NCBI GenBank assembly: GCA_964470555.1
Contig: CAYYDG010000019.1
Span: forward strand, 53,851 to 117,850
Length of the DNA: 64,000 nt
Reading direction: 5' to 3'
Source: RBC074 sp964470555
Lineage (GTDB): Bacteria; Acidobacteriota; Blastocatellia; RBC074
Position numbers and translations under genes: made by a program
Notes under the pieces: model-generated
Database searches by the model: none
Seen by the model: the letters and a program-made list of their open reading frames with translations, nothing else
What the model was told of the DNA's origin: nothing
Shown here: positions 27,901-36,784 of the stretch, piece after piece
Layout of the letters: every line of letters starts with the position of its first letter
How positions within the stretch are numbered: position 1 is the first letter of the stretch

Positions 27901-28482
27901 ACAAATCAATTCTTTCTTCGGCAGCAAGAAACCATTACTCGCGGGAAAAACTGTCGCCTTCACACGGTTTCCGACATTTCCACCAACAGTGACGATCTCC
28001 GTGTCGCTGACTCTGATGACAATGTCGCAATGCGAGGGATAGAAATCATCCGGCTGCTTGTCGAAGGTGATTTTAGGGTCTGGAGCGCTTGCTTTTGGTT
28101 TTCTCCACTGGGCAATCATATCGCCCGGCTTGGGTTTATATTCGGCGATTCGACGCCCGTAATATGCCTTACCCGGTTTATTTTGTTTTGTGTTGTTGAT
28201 GGATGCGCGGATGTAGGCGTGATGGCCAGGGTTAAATTGAAATTCCGTCAACGGCATTCCGGCTTTCCGCATGCAGAAGCAAATGAAAGCCGCCGACCAC
28301 GCAACTTTGGAACATCCGTTCAGGTTGTTGATTCCCAGACCTTCGACCCAATAGTCGCGAACGAGTCTTGATCCGTCTTTTTTGGATGCGCTGGGTTCGC
28401 TGACGCATTCAAAAAACTTCCCTTCTGTCCATCGCGTTAATTCCCCAACAGTAATTTGAACCAGTGAATCTTGGAATGGCAT
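27877..28482 (-). CDS. DUF2272-domain protein (CHAP/NlpC-like fold)
   Basis: A 201-aa protein with the DUF2272 pattern YWVEGLG followed by WSAAFICFCMRKAG, then PGDMIAQWR, HCDIVI and TVGGNVGN. These match the layout of CHAP/NlpC-P60-like amidases: nucleophile helix, then His, then a polar residue. The usual WCAAF nucleophile position reads WSAAF here, with other Cys residues nearby (FICFCM). No signal peptide is visible, so it may act in the cytoplasm or be released by another route. A good SD (aaaaggag) precedes the ATG. Upstream lies a tandem heptamer repeat. Family assignment is good; activity is uncertain. Confidence 0.75.
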   Translation of the reverse strand: MPFQDSLVQITVGELTRWTEGKFFECVSEPSASKKDGSRLVRDYWVEGLGINNLNGCSKVAWSAAFICFCMRKAGMPLTEFQFNPGHHAYIRASINNTKQNKPGKAYYGRRIAEYKPKPGDMIAQWRKPKASAPDPKITFDKQPDDFYPSHCDIVIRVSDTEIVTVGGNVGNRVKATVFPASNGFLLPKKELICVLECRKA

Positions 28483-28510
28483 TGTGAATCTCCTTTTTTG
28501 GCTGTTGATT

Positions 28511-28531
28511 GGCTTTTGGCTTTTGGCTTTT
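28511..28531. repeat. Tandem heptamer ggctttt x3
   Basis: Three head-to-tail copies of ggctttt lie 29 bp upstream of the DUF2272 start codon (minus strand). They could be a slippage-prone promoter spacer. Nothing else is recognised in 28483-28749. Confidence 0.45.
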
Positions 28532-28749
28532 TACGGCTAAGTTTGACTACGGCGCGGAGTATAGTGACGCCCCTGGCGTATGGCAATTGTTTTTTTCGCG
28601 CCACAATCCAGACCAAGTCAATTATTGACCGGGAGTTTGAAACGACTTAGACTCAGTCCGGCGCTGTGGACGCGGATTCGCGGCGATGCCCCGTAAAATC
28701 AAACAAGCGAACTAACCGGCCTATCATTTAATAAGCCAAGGAGGTTTCC

Positions 28750-30192
28750 ATGAATACCTCGCGCAGATTCTTTCACGCATTGTTTTGCCTGACGTCAATG
28801 CTCGCTTTTTCCCTGACCGTCTCAGCCGCCGATCCGGGAAACATTCAAATTGACCTGAGTTTGACCAAATCGGGTCCGACCACAGTGGTGGCTGGAACTG
28901 ATCCAACGTATACGCTGGCGATCACCAATCCGCATCCACAAGTTCCGGCGCTCGTCACAGTAACAGATACACTGCCATCCGGTTGGACGCTCGTCAGCGC
29001 CACTACGCCAAGTGGAGGTTGCCTGGGAACCGGTTCGACAGTCGTTTGCCAGGATGTAAACGTGCCTGCGCAAAGCACTATTACGATCAGCCTCACTGTC
29101 CACAGTCCGTTCCTGTGCCAACCATCAACGGTGACCAATTCAGCGACAGTGGCTTTGTCGCCAGGACCATCGGTAATTGATCCGAGCTTGAGCAACAACA
29201 CATCCACTATCAACATCGCTGTTTCGCAAACAGTTCCCGGACCGGGATTATGCTATCCGTCCAGTTCGGAAATCAGCGACGATAAACCCGGATCAATACT
29301 TTTCTACAATCTTTACACGTCGGCAGCCACCAGCAATGATCCGCAAAACAACACCCGAATCAGCGTGACAAACACCAATCAGAGTCAGGGAGTCGCCGTT
29401 CACCTGTTTTTCGTGGATGGTTCCAGTTGTTCGGTCGCTGATGCTTTTTTGTGTTTGACTCCAAACCAGACAGCGTCATTTTTGATGTCCGATGTGGATC
29501 CTGGGATCACGGGATACATAGTGGCGATAGCCGTTGACGGTCCGCCCGGCACAGCCGACGGCAACGGCACTGGTTGCCCGATCAGCTTCAATTATTTGAT
29601 TGGCAGCGCTTTCGTCAAAATGACCATGTCTCCGCGCCGTGAAGCCGAACTTGCAGCGGAAAGTTGCGCAGCGGAATTTGGCAGCCCTGTTCCTGGTTGT
29701 AATCCTAACAGTTCGACGGTGGTCATCAATTTCAATGGACAGCCGGGCGGATACAACAGGCTGCCGCGCGTGCTGGCCGCATCGGGCATTCCGTCCAGAG
29801 CCGATGGCAATTCCACCTTGTTGGTGCTCAATCGAATAGGCGGCAATCTGGGAACCGGCGCGGCAACGCTCGGCACTCTGTTCGGAATTTTGTATGACGA
29901 CGCCGAAAATTCCGCCAGTTTTCAGATCACAGGCAGTTGCCAGATTCGCAGCGAATTGTCGAATAATTTTCCGCGCACCACTCCGCGATTTGAAAACTTC
30001 ATTCCTGCCGGTCGAAGCGGCTGGTTGAAATTGTGGAGCACGAATGACATCGGCATACTCGGCGCCACCCTCAACCAGAATCGGAATGCCAACACATTGT
30101 CCAATGCTTTCGATGGCGGCCATAACCTGCACAAATTGACCTTTGCAGGCTCTGTAACCTTGACGATTCCATTGTTCCCGCCATCGTGCTGA
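28750..30192 (+). CDS. Secreted DUF11-repeat surface protein
   Basis: A 480-aa protein. The start follows a strong SD (aaggagg). A signal peptide (FCLTSMLAFSLTVSAA) precedes a DUF11 domain at about 35-125 (SKSGPTTV-like start LTKSGPTTVVAG, TYTLAITNPHPQ, VTVTDTLPSGWTLVSA), an Ig-like fold typical of surface proteins. The remaining 330 aa is a beta-rich region of unknown family with paired cysteines, probably disulfide-bonded. No anchoring motif was seen. A hairpin follows at 30208-30249. Confidence 0.8.
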   Translation: MNTSRRFFHALFCLTSMLAFSLTVSAADPGNIQIDLSLTKSGPTTVVAGTDPTYTLAITNPHPQVPALVTVTDTLPSGWTLVSATTPSGGCLGTGSTVVCQDVNVPAQSTITISLTVHSPFLCQPSTVTNSATVALSPGPSVIDPSLSNNTSTINIAVSQTVPGPGLCYPSSSEISDDKPGSILFYNLYTSAATSNDPQNNTRISVTNTNQSQGVAVHLFFVDGSSCSVADAFLCLTPNQTASFLMSDVDPGITGYIVAIAVDGPPGTADGNGTGCPISFNYLIGSAFVKMTMSPRREAELAAESCAAEFGSPVPGCNPNSSTVVINFNGQPGGYNRLPRVLAASGIPSRADGNSTLLVLNRIGGNLGTGAATLGTLFGILYDDAENSASFQITGSCQIRSELSNNFPRTTPRFENFIPAGRSGWLKLWSTNDIGILGATLNQNRNANTLSNAFDGGHNLHKLTFAGSVTLTIPLFPPSC

Positions 30193-30207
30193 GAAAAGAC
30201 GTAAAGT

Positions 30208-30249
30208 AAGAGGGATTGAGGAGCAAGACAAAAATCCTCCTTCCCTCTT
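30208..30249 (+). terminator. Bulged hairpin after DUF11 gene
   Basis: The arms aagaggga (30208-30215) and tccctctt (30242-30249), with a further aggag/ctcct pairing inside a 3-nt bulge, lie about 15 bp after the stop codon. Confidence 0.45.
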
Positions 30250-30344
30250 TCCCAAATCCTGCTTGCCAACCTCCCTGACCAGGCGCATCATCTGAGTCTT
30301 CGGGCTAGAAGCACACAAGCCGATCCCAACATGGAGTTTTCAAC

Positions 30345-33300
30345 ATGCGCATCAGGTTTTCGCCGCTGATTCACGTTCGCCTTTATCCATTTGCATTGAT
30401 CGTCGTCTTATCTTTCCTTCTTGCGTCGTTGACCGCCGACAAAGCGTTTGGGCAAGACTTGCAACTGACTTCCGGCAAGTCCGTCGAAAAAACACTTTCC
30501 AGCGGCGAAACTCATCGGTACAGCGTTTCGATCAACGCTGGACAGTTCGTTCGCGTGCTCGCCGAACAGCGTGATGTTGACCTGAAAATCACCATCAATG
30601 GAACCGACGGCAAACAGCTTGCTGAGATAGACCTTCAGTCAGAATCGAACACAGTGGAATTGGCCTGCTGGATTGCCGAAAAAGAAGGCAATTTTCAGAT
30701 CGTCATTGCCTCAAGTGAGAAAAACGCTCGCGGACGATACAGTCTGACGCTCGAAGGACCGCGAACACCATCCGACAAAGACCGCAATCTGTTTGCCGGT
30801 CAGCAGACTTTTTACCAGGCTGAAACGCTGTTTGCAGAAAACAAGCCGGAATCCCGTCGTCAGGCGGCGGACAAATATGTCGAAGCCGCCGGGCATTGGC
30901 GAGCCGCCGATTACAAAGCCGCCGAGGCTCTGTCGCTTTACAACGCCGGAGACACGTTCAATCGCCTGCGAGAATTTCCGACAGCGTTGAACTGGCTGAA
31001 TCAGGCATTGTCGGTTCAACGCGAATTGAACAATCGCAGCGCCGCTGCGGCAACGCTGAACAATCTGGGCGCTGTCTATTCGGCCATGAACGACAAAGCG
31101 AAAGCAGTGGAGTTGTTCAATCAATCGTTGGCGTTGCGCCGCGAAGTCAATGACGCTGCCGGCGAATCCGTCACACTCGGCAATCTGGCGACAACCTATT
31201 CCGATCTGGGCGAACGGCGAAAAGCTTTGGAAGCCCACAAACAGGTTCTGGCCATGCGCCGTTCAACAAACAACCGGCGAGGCGAAGCATTGACGCTCAA
31301 CAACATCGGCTCGACGTATCTGAGCCTGGGCGAAAAACGAAAGGCTGTGGATCAGTTTCAGCAGGCTTTGAAACTCTGGCGCGCCTTGAACGACCGATCC
31401 GGCGAGGCGTTGACGCTGAACAATCTTGGAGCGGCATATTCCGATCTGGGCGAACAGCAAAAAGCGCTGGATGCGTTTAACCAGTCCATACGGCTGCGAC
31501 GCGCTGCCAACGATACACGCGGCGAAGCCATCACTGCCGTCAACCTCGCCCGCAGTTACGACATTCTGGGCGCTTCGCAGGAAGCGATTACCATTTACAA
31601 CCAGGCGCTGACGACATTGCGCTCAGTCAAAGATCGTCGCTGGGAAGGCATCGCGCTCAACTATCTGGGGCTGGCGTATTGGGCTTCAGGCGAATACCGA
31701 CAAGCGCTGAGCGCATTTGAGCAGGCATTGCCGATTCGACGCGAGTTGAAGGATGTGGCGGGCGAAGCCGCGACATTGAACAACATAGGCCTGACGCAGG
31801 ATTCGTCAGGCGACCGTCAAAAGGCGCTTGAAGCCTACAACCAGGCCTTGCCGCTGCTGCGCACTGTGGGCGAACGGCAGGGCGAAGCTCGGACGCTCAA
31901 CAACCTGGGCTTTGCCTACGACGCGCTCGGCAATAAAACCGAAGCGCTGAAATTTCACGAACAGGCGTTGAAGATCAGCCGCGAGGTCGGCGACCGGTTG
32001 CGTGAAGCCAAAGTTCGTTATGGCATTGCGCGCGTCGAAAGCAGTCGCAACAATCTGCGCACTGCGCGTTCGCAGATTCAAGACGCGATCAAAATCGTCG
32101 AATCGTTGCGCGCCAACCTGTCCAGTCCTGAACTTCGCGCTTCCTATCGCGCTTCGGTCCAGCAGTATTACGACTTGTACATTGACGTGTTGATGCGAAT
32201 GGGTAAGCGCGTGCCTGGAAGCGGATTGATCGCTGAAGCCTTGCAGGTCAGCGAACGCGCGAGAGCGAGAAGTCTGATCGAATTGCTGACCGAAGCCAGC
32301 GCGGAAATTCGCCAGGGAGTTGATTCTGCGCTGGTCGAACGCGAACGCGAATTGCACGAACAGATCAATGAAAAAACCACAGAGCAGATTCGTCTGCTCG
32401 GCAATCGCTCAATGGCCAATCAGGTCGCCGAACTCGGCAAGGAAATTGAACAACTGAACGCAGACTTGCGAACAACGCAGGCCGAAATTCGCAACACCAG
32501 CCCACGATATGCCGCGTTGACTCAACCGCAACCGCTGACGCTCGCTGAAATTCAAAAACAGGTTTTGAATCCCTGGTCGTTGTTGCTGGAATACTCGCTC
32601 GGCGAAGAGCGCAGTTATTTGTGGGTGGTCGGCCAGAATTCAATTCGGAGCTTCACGTTGCCGAAACGAACGGTCATCGAAGCTGCCGCCAAACGTTTTT
32701 ACGACGCTCTGACGGCTCGCAATCAATTCGTTCCGCGCGAAACGGCGCAGCAAAAACTGGATCGCATTGCCGCAGCCGATGCCGAAAGCCAGAAAGCAGG
32801 CGCTGCGTTAAGCCGCCTGATTCTTGCTCCTGCATCGCCTTTGCTGGGCAACAAACGATTGATTGTCGTCGCGGATGGCGCATTGCAGTACGTTCCCTTC
32901 CAGGCGTTACCGATCAATCCGCAATCGGCAAGACCACTGGTAAGTCGCCACGAAATCGTTTCGTTGCCTTCGGCGACAACGCTGGCGGTATTGAGAACCG
33001 AAACCGCCAACCAGTCCAAAGCCGCCAAAACCATCGCCGTCATTGCCGACCCGGTGTTTGAAGTCAAAGACGACCGCATCAAAATCGTCACCATCAAGGC
33101 CGACGAAAAAGCTGCCGATCAAAAAGGCAGCAAAGGCGATGCCGCTACAGACAGCGATCCTTCGCGTATCTTGCTGGTCAAATCCGCCAAGGATTCCGGC
33201 GGCACGGATGCTGAGCTTCGCATTCCGCGTTTGCCGAACACGCGCCGCGAAGCCGAAGCGATTCTTTCGTTGACCGGTTCGGAAGCCAGTAAATCTGCAT

Positions 33301-33803
33301 TCGATTTCGCCGCCAACCGTGCCGCAGCCACCGACGAAGACCTGAGCCAATATCGAATTCTGCATTTCGCAACGCATGGTTTTTTGAACAGTCTGAACCC
33401 GGAGCTTTCCGGGTTGGTCATGTCGCTGGTGGATGAACAAGGCAAAGCACAAAATGGTTATCTGCTTGCGCCGGAACTGTACAACTTAAAATTGCCCGCG
33501 ACTGAACTGGTAGTGCTCAGCGCCTGCCAGACAGGTTTGGGAAAGGAAATTCGCGGCGAAGGAATTGTAGGTTTGACGCGCGGGTTTATGTATGCCGGTT
33601 CGCCGCGCGTGGTCGTCAGTTTGTGGAACGTCAATGATCGCGCGACTGCCGATTTGATGAAGAGTTTTTACGAAGCAATGCTGGCCAACGGCCAACGACC
33701 AGCGGCAGCCTTGCGCACTGCCCAACTCGCCTTGCTCAAACAGAAACAATGGCAAGCCCCATATTTTTGGGCGGCCTTCGGGCTTCAGGGAGAATGGAGA
33801 TAA
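30345..33803 (+). CDS. Exported TPR-CHAT protein
   Basis: An 1152-aa protein. A signal peptide (PFALIVVLSFLLASLTA) is followed by a pre-peptidase-like beta domain at about 38-145, then a long run of regular TPRs of about 40 aa each (ALTLNNLGAAYSDLGEQQKAL-type) at about 160-560, and a coiled region. The C-terminal CHAT domain has the catalytic pair H1011 (LHFATHG) and C1061 (VVLSACQTGLG), both intact. Unlike the CHAT protein at 737-4387 it has no zinc finger and is predicted to be fully exported. The downstream DUF4384-like gene is probably co-transcribed. The activity and target are unknown. Confidence 0.9.
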   Translation: MRIRFSPLIHVRLYPFALIVVLSFLLASLTADKAFGQDLQLTSGKSVEKTLSSGETHRYSVSINAGQFVRVLAEQRDVDLKITINGTDGKQLAEIDLQSESNTVELACWIAEKEGNFQIVIASSEKNARGRYSLTLEGPRTPSDKDRNLFAGQQTFYQAETLFAENKPESRRQAADKYVEAAGHWRAADYKAAEALSLYNAGDTFNRLREFPTALNWLNQALSVQRELNNRSAAAATLNNLGAVYSAMNDKAKAVELFNQSLALRREVNDAAGESVTLGNLATTYSDLGERRKALEAHKQVLAMRRSTNNRRGEALTLNNIGSTYLSLGEKRKAVDQFQQALKLWRALNDRSGEALTLNNLGAAYSDLGEQQKALDAFNQSIRLRRAANDTRGEAITAVNLARSYDILGASQEAITIYNQALTTLRSVKDRRWEGIALNYLGLAYWASGEYRQALSAFEQALPIRRELKDVAGEAATLNNIGLTQDSSGDRQKALEAYNQALPLLRTVGERQGEARTLNNLGFAYDALGNKTEALKFHEQALKISREVGDRLREAKVRYGIARVESSRNNLRTARSQIQDAIKIVESLRANLSSPELRASYRASVQQYYDLYIDVLMRMGKRVPGSGLIAEALQVSERARARSLIELLTEASAEIRQGVDSALVERERELHEQINEKTTEQIRLLGNRSMANQVAELGKEIEQLNADLRTTQAEIRNTSPRYAALTQPQPLTLAEIQKQVLNPWSLLLEYSLGEERSYLWVVGQNSIRSFTLPKRTVIEAAAKRFYDALTARNQFVPRETAQQKLDRIAAADAESQKAGAALSRLILAPASPLLGNKRLIVVADGALQYVPFQALPINPQSARPLVSRHEIVSLPSATTLAVLRTETANQSKAAKTIAVIADPVFEVKDDRIKIVTIKADEKAADQKGSKGDAATDSDPSRILLVKSAKDSGGTDAELRIPRLPNTRREAEAILSLTGSEASKSAFDFAANRAAATDEDLSQYRILHFATHGFLNSLNPELSGLVMSLVDEQGKAQNGYLLAPELYNLKLPATELVVLSACQTGLGKEIRGEGIVGLTRGFMYAGSPRVVVSLWNVNDRATADLMKSFYEAMLANGQRPAAALRTAQLALLKQKQWQAPYFWAAFGLQGEWR

Positions 33804-33889
33804 TTTCGCTGCCTGTGAAGCAGGTCACAGCACATTGACGTTGAACCGCTATAATTGCGCGCAATCGTCAACACAAGGAGGAAAACAGT

Positions 33890-34837
33890 ATGTTCAAGCA
33901 AAACGAATTCAATCGCTTCGTGACCGGCGTCGCGCTGATTCTGTTCATCGGCGTTTCGTCGGCGCTGGCACAGGATCAGGACGTAGAGCGCCGATTCTGG
34001 CCGCCGAATTATCGTCCGCAAGCCAAAGAGTCTTCTTCAAAACCTGCGACGCCAAATCCTGGTTATAGACGTTCGACTCCTGCGCTGCCTAAAAATGCGA
34101 TTCCAACAGCCGCCGAACGGAATTCGATTGTTGGCATCACCATCTGGCGTTTGAAACCGTTTCAGGATGTCGCCAGCAATACCTCAAAAGATCAAGACAC
34201 GGCGCGAATTCTGGTGGTTCGCAAAGGCAAAAAAACAGATATGGCGGCGGAGCGAGTCCAGGCGTCAACAGCCTTTTCCACCGGCCAGATGCTGCGTTTG
34301 AGCATAGAAGTTCCGCGTTCCGGTTATCTTTATCTGATTGACCGCGAACAATACGAAGACGGAACGGTCAGCGCGCCATATCTGATCTTTCCGTTGAATC
34401 CGGCGCTTGACGACAACAAAGTCACGGCTGGTCGTGTGATTGAAATTCCCGGCGGCGAAGAACCGTTCTTCGAAGTGCAGCCGCTGAAGCAGGACAATCC
34501 CAAGCTGCAAACTGCCGAATTGCTGACTGTTTTGATTTCACCAACTCCGCTGACCAATCTGCCAAAAGCGCAGCGCGACGACGAAGGCAATTACCTGCCC
34601 ATCGAACTGCCGCAAGCGGAAGTAGAAAAATGGGAACGGTTGTGGGGCGCTCAGGCTGAACAACTGGAACTGGAAGGCGGAGCCGGGCAGACCTACACAC
34701 GCTCTGAACAGGCCGCCGGAACTGACAAGAAAAAACGTCTGACCGCCAACGATCCACCACCGCAAACGCTTTTCCGCGTCGCCGCCAAACCGGGCAAACC
34801 GATGTTGGTGAAGTTGCCGTTGAAGATTTCCAAGTGA
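33890..34837 (+). CDS. Secreted DUF4384-like protein
   Basis: A 315-aa protein. An SD (aaggagg) precedes the ATG. A signal peptide (VALILFIGVSSALAQ) leads to a Pro-rich linker and then a beta-sandwich-like domain with IVGITIWRLKP, FSTGQMLRLSIEVPRSGYLYLIDRE and YLIFPLNP. This resembles the DUF4384 domain, which in many genomes accompanies TPR-CHAT or kinase proteins. It begins 86 bp after the exported CHAT gene on the same strand. It could be a partner or substrate of that protein; this is inference. Confidence 0.7.
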   Translation: MFKQNEFNRFVTGVALILFIGVSSALAQDQDVERRFWPPNYRPQAKESSSKPATPNPGYRRSTPALPKNAIPTAAERNSIVGITIWRLKPFQDVASNTSKDQDTARILVVRKGKKTDMAAERVQASTAFSTGQMLRLSIEVPRSGYLYLIDREQYEDGTVSAPYLIFPLNPALDDNKVTAGRVIEIPGGEEPFFEVQPLKQDNPKLQTAELLTVLISPTPLTNLPKAQRDDEGNYLPIELPQAEVEKWERLWGAQAEQLELEGGAGQTYTRSEQAAGTDKKKRLTANDPPPQTLFRVAAKPGKPMLVKLPLKISK

Positions 34838-34933
34838 CACGGAAAAACAAAATCAGACGATTGTTAATGGAAAGCTGTGTTGTTTCGTTTTAGCGCTGAC
34901 TTCTGTTTTCTTACCATCGCCGGAGATCGAACT

Positions 34934-36277
34934 ATGAAACAACACAGCAGACTTGTTTTCTTTTTCACGCTTGTTTTCTCTTTCGCTGCAACCGTCTCAG
35001 CGCAAACGGACAAGGTTGACGATTATGTGAAAGCCGAAATGCAGCGGCAGAAAATATCCGGCATTTCCATCGCAGTTCTGAAAGAAGGAAAAATTCTCAA
35101 GGCCGAAGGTTACGGTCTGGCAAACGTCGAACTCGACGTTCCGGCCAAGTCTGAAACCGTCTACAAAATCGGCTCCGTCAGCAAACAGTTGATCGCTGCG
35201 GGAATCTTGATCCTGATGCAGGACGGCAAACTTGGACTCGACGACAAGATCAGCAAGTTTCTTGAAGGAACGCCGGACACCTGGAAAGAAATTACCGTTC
35301 GCCACCTGCTGACTCACACATCCGGAATTATCCGCGAAGCACCCGGATTCGACCCATTCAAAATTCAAAATGATGCAGACGTAATCAAAACGGCCTATTC
35401 GTTGCCGCTACGTTTCGCGCCGGGCGAGAATTGGGAATACTGCAATGTAGGCTATTTCATTCTGGCGGAAATCATCAATCGTGTTTCCGGCAAAAGCTGG
35501 GAAACGTTTCTGAACGAGCGCATCTTCGCGCCGCTGGGAATGACGGCAACGCGAACGACCACGACAAAAGAAATTGTGCCGGGACGTGCCGCAGGTTACG
35601 AATGGAATAAAGGCAAGCTGCAAAACGCCGTCGAATTCCTGGCATTGCGTCCGAGCGGCGCATTTCTTTCCACCGTGCTCGATCTGGCCAGATGGGATGC
35701 CGCGCTTTACTCCGAGCAGATTCTCAAATCCTCCACGCGCGAATTGATGTGGACGCCGGTCAAATTGAACAGCGGCTCAAGTCATCCTTACGGTTTCGGC
35801 TGGGAACTGGATGCCGTCAACGGTCACAAGCGAGCTAATCACGGCGGCTCGCTTCCCGGTTTTCGCGCCATGCTCTCTCGTTATATGGACGACAAATTAA
35901 CCGTCATTGTTTTGACGAACGGGGACAACGCCAACCCAGGAGCGATTGCGCTCGGCATCGCCGAAAATTACATTCCCGGACTGATCCCGCAGAGGAAAGT
36001 CGCCAAGGTAGATTCTAAAATCTTTGACGCTTACGTCGGTCAATATCAACATCCACAGGTGGTCTTCACCATCACCCGCGAAGGCGAAAAATTGCTCTTG
36101 CAACAAGGAACGAACCCGGAAAAACTTGACCTGTTGCCGGAAAGCGACGGCAATTTTTTTACAAACCAGAACCGGCGTCTCACCTACAGCTTTGTCAAAG
36201 ACGAACAGGGACAAATCGCTTATCTGGTAATTCAACTGGAAGGCAAGGAAACCGGAAGAGCCAGGAAAATCAAATAA
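34934..36277 (+). CDS. Class C beta-lactamase-like serine hydrolase
   Basis: About 447 aa from the ATG at 34934 (ggag upstream). A signal peptide (VFFFTLVFSFAATVSAQ) is followed by the serine hydrolase domain with SxxK (S81-V-S-K84), YxN (YCNVGYF) and the third motif NHGGSLPGF, all intact. A short C-terminal extension of about 90 aa is probably a lipocalin-like DUF3471-type domain (FDAYVGQYQH, GEKLLLQQG). Such proteins include D-Ala-D-Ala peptidases, esterases and beta-lactamases; the sequence alone does not tell which. Confidence 0.88.
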   Translation: MKQHSRLVFFFTLVFSFAATVSAQTDKVDDYVKAEMQRQKISGISIAVLKEGKILKAEGYGLANVELDVPAKSETVYKIGSVSKQLIAAGILILMQDGKLGLDDKISKFLEGTPDTWKEITVRHLLTHTSGIIREAPGFDPFKIQNDADVIKTAYSLPLRFAPGENWEYCNVGYFILAEIINRVSGKSWETFLNERIFAPLGMTATRTTTTKEIVPGRAAGYEWNKGKLQNAVEFLALRPSGAFLSTVLDLARWDAALYSEQILKSSTRELMWTPVKLNSGSSHPYGFGWELDAVNGHKRANHGGSLPGFRAMLSRYMDDKLTVIVLTNGDNANPGAIALGIAENYIPGLIPQRKVAKVDSKIFDAYVGQYQHPQVVFTITREGEKLLLQQGTNPEKLDLLPESDGNFFTNQNRRLTYSFVKDEQGQIAYLVIQLEGKETGRARKIK

Positions 36278-36442
36278 GCCGCATCAACTTCGGTGGCGCA
36301 CGCCGAAAACAATTCCTTCCCCCGAAAAGCCACAACCTGCCAATAATTTTCCCACTTTGCTATTGCCTTGCCATACAAGCTGTGTCATCCTACCTATACC
36401 TTCCCAATAGGAAGAGGTAAATATCAGGAGGCAAAAAAAACG

Positions 36443-36784
36443 ATGAGTGAGAAAACCGATGTCTGGCAAGGCACGCTGGCGCTGATGGTGCTCAAGACGC
36501 TGGAAGCCCTGGGGCCATTGCACGGCTACGGAATTGCGCGCCGCATCGAGCAGATCAGCGAGGACAAGCTGGCGATCAATTACGGCACGATCTATCCAGC
36601 GTTGGTGAAGCTGGAACAGGAAGGCTACATCGCGTCGGAATGGGGCGCATCAGACAATAATCGTAAAGCCAAGTTTTACAAGCTGACGCGCGCAGGCCGT
36701 AAACGACTAGCGAAGGAAACGGAGAAATGGGAGACGACGACGGCAATTCTGGCGCGCTTTTTTGTGCCACCACAGGAATCGTAA
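36443..36784 (+). CDS. PadR-family transcriptional regulator
   Basis: A 113-aa protein starting at 36443 after the SD aggagg (36426-36431). It has the PadR winged helix (GTLALMVLKTLEALGPLHGYGI, YPALVKLEQEGYI) and a short C-terminal dimerisation helix. PadR regulators repress neighbouring transporter genes and often respond to small toxic compounds. The stop codon shares one base with the start of the ADOP permease gene (TAATG), so the two are co-transcribed and coupled. This PadR-ADOP pairing is characteristic of Acidobacteriota. Confidence 0.92.
   Translation: MSEKTDVWQGTLALMVLKTLEALGPLHGYGIARRIEQISEDKLAINYGTIYPALVKLEQEGYIASEWGASDNNRKAKFYKLTRAGRKRLAKETEKWETTTAILARFFVPPQES

Noticed and set aside
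36368..36442. Upstream extension of the PadR frame
   Set aside because: The SD aggagg at 36426 and the family N-terminus place the start at 36443.
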